Below the pieces are notes generated by a model, which saw only the letters and a list, made by a program, of their open reading frames with translations, did not search any database and was not told the origin of the DNA. From contig NZ_CP040896.1 in assembly GCF_006337165.1 (NCBI RefSeq), positions 4,030,001 through 4,094,000 on the forward strand: a stretch of DNA of 64,000 nucleotides, given 5' to 3'. The first letter of the stretch is position 1; every line of letters begins with the position of its first letter. The translations under genes and the position numbers were made by a program. Shown here in pieces: positions 60,973-64,000 of the stretch. The stretch is from Hymenobacter jejuensis. GTDB lineage: Bacteria > Bacteroidota > Bacteroidia > Cytophagales > Hymenobacteraceae.

Positions 60973-62187
60973 ATGCGCTTCCTTCTTCTTGTTCCCGCTG
61001 CCGGGTTGCTCTTGGCTACTGGCCTGCTGAGTGCCACCGCTCCCGCCGTCAACCCAAAGTCGTTCACCGTCCGCAACAAGCTGAACCTCGACCGCAAAGC
61101 CGAAACGGTTAGCCTTCCGGCCAGCCGGCTCCGTGAGTTAATCAATACCTACGGCGCCCAAAACCTGCTGGTGAAGGACGCCGCAGGCAAAGCCGTCGTG
61201 AGCCAACCCGTGGACAACAACGGCGACGGCCGCATCGACGAGCTGCTGATTCAGACCGACATCAAAGCCAATGCTACCCAAGAGTTTACGATAACGGGCT
61301 TTAAAACAATAACCGCGCAACAGTCTAAAAGTCAATACACTACGTATTCGCGCTTTGTGCCCGAGCGCACCGACGACTACACTTGGGAAAACGACCGGGT
61401 GGCGTTCCGCACCTACGGCCCCGAAGCCGAGCGCTTGGTGGTGGCCAAAGAGGCCGGTGGCACTCTTACCAGCGGCATGGACTGCTGGCTTAAGCGCGTG
61501 TCGTACCCCATAATCGACAAGTGGTATGCCGCCAACGGCAAGGAAGTAGGCTACTACCACATCGACCACGGCGAGGGCTACGACCCCTATCACGTGGGCG
61601 ACAGCCGCGGCTTTGCCGGCATCGGGGTCTGGGACCAGGACTCGCTCTACGTCTCGCGCAACTTCACTTCCTACAAGAAGCTGGCTGACGGTCCCATTCG
61701 CACCCTTTTTGAGCTGACCTACGCTCCCTGGCAGGCTAAGGGCCGCACAATCACGGAGAAGAAACTCATCAGCCTCGATTTGGGCTCCAACCTGACCCGT
61801 TTTGAAGAGCAAATTGCGGCCAACAAGCCGTTGCCGAACGTGACCATTGGCACCACCCTGCACGCCGAACCCAACGGGGTACGCGGGGTGGTGAAAGGGG
61901 AACCCGCACAAGGCTGGTTTCGCTACTGGGAGCCCATAGACGACGCCTTCCTCGGTACCGGAGTCGTGTTGGCACCCCGGCAAGTGCAAGGTTGGAAAGA
62001 CCACCGCACCAAAGCCAAGGAACAAAGCCATCTGCTAGTGATGGCCACGCCGAAGGACAACACGCTGGTGTATTATGCCGGCTTTGGCTGGACCAAAAGC
62101 GGGCAGTTCAAGAATGCCGCGGACTGGGATCAGTACTTGGCGAAGTATGCGCGCCGCCTGGCCTCACCCCTGGAAGTAGCTTTTTGA
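60973..62187 (+). CDS. DUF4861-family exported protein
   Basis: 404 residues from the ATG that opens a signal peptide (LLLVPAAGLLLATGLLSATAPA); the frame is open further upstream but without conserved sequence and across the predicted promoter. Landmarks typical of DUF4861 proteins: YTWENDRVAFRTYGPEAE, SGMDCWLKRVSYPIIDKWY, YHIDHGEGYDPYHVGDSRGFAGIGVW and YYAGFGWTKSGQF. The family is common in lyase-containing polysaccharide loci of Bacteroidota; I know of no firmly assigned activity and do not propose one. Many His, Asp and Trp in the central block suggest a glycan-binding or catalytic cleft. Confidence 0.8.
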   Translation: MRFLLLVPAAGLLLATGLLSATAPAVNPKSFTVRNKLNLDRKAETVSLPASRLRELINTYGAQNLLVKDAAGKAVVSQPVDNNGDGRIDELLIQTDIKANATQEFTITGFKTITAQQSKSQYTTYSRFVPERTDDYTWENDRVAFRTYGPEAERLVVAKEAGGTLTSGMDCWLKRVSYPIIDKWYAANGKEVGYYHIDHGEGYDPYHVGDSRGFAGIGVWDQDSLYVSRNFTSYKKLADGPIRTLFELTYAPWQAKGRTITEKKLISLDLGSNLTRFEEQIAANKPLPNVTIGTTLHAEPNGVRGVVKGEPAQGWFRYWEPIDDAFLGTGVVLAPRQVQGWKDHRTKAKEQSHLLVMATPKDNTLVYYAGFGWTKSGQFKNAADWDQYLAKYARRLASPLEVAF

Positions 62188-62238
62188 AAAAACGGGAAGC
62201 GGGTTGCAGGTATTTGACCATAAGCAATTTGTAAATGT

Positions 62239-63279
62239 ATGTATAACCGTCGCGTTTCCATTGCGGACTTAGCGCAGCAGCTAAACGTTGCCACCTCCAC
62301 CGTCTCGCGGGCTTTGTCGGACCACAGCGATGTCAGTGAGGCCACGAAGGGGCGCGTGCGCCAGTTGGCCGAGAAGTTGAACTACCGGCCCAACCATTTG
62401 GCATCCGGCCTGCGCAAAGGTCGCAGCGGCACGCTGGGCGTGCTGGTGCCCCACCTGACGGGGCATTTCTTTCCCGAAGTCCTGCACACCATCACCACCG
62501 AGGCTACGAAGGCGGGGTGGCACGTAATGATTTGCGAATCCAACGAAGACGAGCACCAGGAGCGGAAAAACCTAGACCTGCTGCTGAACGCGCAGGTCGA
62601 AGGCGTGTTGGTCTCGCTAGCGAGTTCCACCCGGGACTTTGGGCACTTCGAGGCGGTGCGACAGCAGGTGCCGCTGGTATTTTTCGACCGTGTACCGGAA
62701 GATCCATCGTTTAGTGCCGTCGTGCTCGACGACTACCGCGGCGCCTACCAAATGACCGCGCACCTGATTGAGCAAGGCCGAACCCGCATCGCCTACTTCA
62801 CAGGCCCGCTGCACGTGAGTGTCTTCCACCACCGCCTTCGCGGCTACCGTGAGGCGCTACTGGCCCACGGGTTACCCTTCGAGGCGCAGTTGGTGCACGA
62901 AAGCGACCTGAGCGTACAAGCCGGGCGGCAGGGCATGGCGCAGTTGCTGACGCTGTCGCAACGGCCCGACGCGGTATTGACGGCAAAAGATGTGGCCGCC
63001 GTCGGCGCCCGTCAGGTTTTGGAAGCGCAAGGCCTGGGCGTGCCCGACGAAGTCGCCTTGGCCAGCTTCAGCAACGCGCGGTTTACTGAGTTGGCCGCGC
63101 CCGGCCTCACCTCCGTGGATCAGCAGTGCGCCGCTCTGGGCCGCGCGGCGTTGCGCTTGCTGCTGGAACAGGTGCGAGCGGCAGGGCGGCCCGTGGCGCC
63201 GTGTCACCTGCTGCTCGCCCCCCGGCTCCTGCTGCGCGAGTCCTCGCAACGGCCCTTGCATCTGCGAAAAGTAGGGTGA
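62239..63279 (+). CDS. LacI-family transcriptional regulator
   Basis: 346 residues. N-terminal LacI helix-turn-helix (SIADLAQQLNVATSTVSRALSDHSDVSEATKGRVRQLAEKLNYRPNHLA, about 7-56) followed by the periplasmic-binding-protein-like effector domain (TLGVLVPHLTGHFFPEVLHTI, MICESNEDEHQERKNLDLLL, VEGVLVSLA, AYFTGPLHVSVFHHRLRGYREAL, LTAKDVAAVGARQVL, LTSVDQ). Cytoplasmic sugar-responsive repressor or activator. It lies 51 bp after the DUF4861 gene and 48 bp before the GH43 lipoprotein gene, so it likely regulates this end of the locus. LacI operators are palindromic, so the tandem TCAGG direct repeats are an unlikely target. An ATG at 62235 is out of frame. Confidence 0.94.
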   Translation: MYNRRVSIADLAQQLNVATSTVSRALSDHSDVSEATKGRVRQLAEKLNYRPNHLASGLRKGRSGTLGVLVPHLTGHFFPEVLHTITTEATKAGWHVMICESNEDEHQERKNLDLLLNAQVEGVLVSLASSTRDFGHFEAVRQQVPLVFFDRVPEDPSFSAVVLDDYRGAYQMTAHLIEQGRTRIAYFTGPLHVSVFHHRLRGYREALLAHGLPFEAQLVHESDLSVQAGRQGMAQLLTLSQRPDAVLTAKDVAAVGARQVLEAQGLGVPDEVALASFSNARFTELAAPGLTSVDQQCAALGRAALRLLLEQVRAAGRPVAPCHLLLAPRLLLRESSQRPLHLRKVG

Positions 63280-63327
63280 GGAAACTGGGTTTAACTGCTG
63301 ATAATTAAGTTTTTGTGTAAAAAAATA

Positions 63328-64000
63328 ATGAAAAGCAAAGGCGGAGTTCGGAAGCAGTGGAGACGGACTTTGAGTGCAAGCCATAGGCGTTGGGCTGCAG
63401 TTTTAGGGTTGAGTCTGCTGTTGGCACCTGGCTGCAAAACGGTTTCCGTCCGGACCTCCAGCAATGGCATGAGTCATGCTGCCACAACGACGAGCAAGAC
63501 GCCGGTCTCCGCCGTTTGGGTAGCCGATCAAGGCAACGGAACCTACAAAAACCCGGTGCTCAACGCGGATTACTCCGATCCGGACGTGGTGCGCGTGGGC
63601 TCGGATTATTACCTGACGGCGTCGAGCTTCAATGCCTCCCCGGGCCTGCCAATTCTGCATTCTAAGGACTTGGTGAACTGGCGGCTTATCGCCAATGCGC
63701 TACCCCGCGTACCTAACGCAATGTTCGATACGCCCCAGCATGGCTTTGGCGTGTGGGCACCCTGCTTCCGCTACCACGCCAAGCAGTTTTACATCTTCTG
63801 GGGCGACCCGGATTTTGGCATTTACATGATCAAGGCCCCCAACCCGGCGGGGCCGTGGAGCTCGCCCGTGCTGGTGCAAGGCGGCAAAGGGTTGATTGAT
63901 CCGGCTCCCTTTTGGGACGACAATGGGCAGGCCTACCTCGTGCATGCGTGGGCCGGGAGCCGGGCCGGCGTCAACAGCCTGCTCACGCTTCACCGCCTCA
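63328..64000 (+). CDS. GH43-family glycosidase lipoprotein, partial (C-terminus outside window)
   Basis: 224 codons visible. Lipoprotein signal (LGLSLLLAPGC, Cys36), then a GH43 propeller: NPVLNADYSDPDVVRVGSDYYLTASSF (catalytic-base Asp about 84), ILHSKDLVNWRLI, GVWAPCFRYHAKQFYIFWGDP, and LIDPAPFWDDNGQAYLVHAW (about 189-208, second conserved Asp). These match the arabinofuranosidase/xylosidase branch of GH43. The expected catalytic Glu lies beyond the window edge. It follows the LacI gene on the same strand after 48 bp. Confidence 0.92.
   Translation, partial: MKSKGGVRKQWRRTLSASHRRWAAVLGLSLLLAPGCKTVSVRTSSNGMSHAATTTSKTPVSAVWVADQGNGTYKNPVLNADYSDPDVVRVGSDYYLTASSFNASPGLPILHSKDLVNWRLIANALPRVPNAMFDTPQHGFGVWAPCFRYHAKQFYIFWGDPDFGIYMIKAPNPAGPWSSPVLVQGGKGLIDPAPFWDDNGQAYLVHAWAGSRAGVNSLLTLHRL

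Overview
The window looks like chromosomal DNA of a Bacteroidota bacterium of the Cytophagales type; Hymenobacter or a close relative is my inference, not a proof. The grounds are three SusC/SusD pairs, ECF sigma/FecR pairs with DUF4974-type FecR proteins, a Por/T9SS C-terminal sorting domain, FucP-type sugar permease, GH92/GH97/GH106/GH127-type enzymes and GC-rich coding DNA. Nearly all of it is polysaccharide utilisation machinery. No tRNA, rRNA, transposase, integrase or CRISPR array was seen.

Layout. (1) 1-10517, minus strand: an operon read right to left, FecR anti-sigma > SusC1 (with STN domain) > SusD1 > GH28-like > GH92 > GH43-like (cut by the window edge). A strong intrinsic terminator lies between SusD1 and the enzymes. 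(2) 10814-12084: two paralogous ECF sigma genes facing tail to tail, each head to head with its own FecR operon. (3) 12490-18718, plus strand: FecR2 > SusC2 (with STN) > SusD2. (4) 19060-21607: GntR-type regulator and an FGGY sugar kinase. (5) 22057-41714, plus: SusC3 (no STN) > SusD3 > two GH97 > PL38-like lyase with accessory domains > GH88 > GH127/GH146 > alpha/beta-hydrolase esterase > heparinase II/III-like protein. (6) 41934-56293, plus: GH106 alpha-L-rhamnosidase > FucP-like permease > GH28-like beta-helix > beta-lactamase/alpha-beta-hydrolase fusion > SDR (mannonate oxidoreductase type) > heparinase II/III-like > second esterase. (7) 56516-60784: a large T9SS-sorted PL38-like protein followed by a perfect intrinsic terminator. 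(8) 60973-64000: DUF4861 protein, LacI regulator, start of a GH43 lipoprotein.

How the parts may work together. The lyases, the unsaturated glucuronyl hydrolase (GH88), the rhamnosidase (GH106), the arabinofuranosidase (GH127/146), the mannonate oxidoreductase and the FGGY kinase together suggest a glycan that contains uronic acid (probably glucuronic acid) and rhamnose, with arabinose and galactose decorations and ester groups. That substrate is inferred. Systems 1 and 2 appear to be induced by trans-envelope signalling (SusC STN > FecR > ECF sigma). System 3 lacks STN and FecR.

The most interesting observations are: a 10-bp-period tandem TCAGG element found five times ahead of transcription units in the second two thirds of the window; SusC2/SusD2 as a mosaic, with a signalling front like system 1 and a transporter like system 3; a shared element 65-67 bp ahead of both fecR genes; strong hairpins between susD and enzyme genes; a double serine-hydrolase fusion protein; and two GH97 paralogues without the usual aspartate nucleophile motif.
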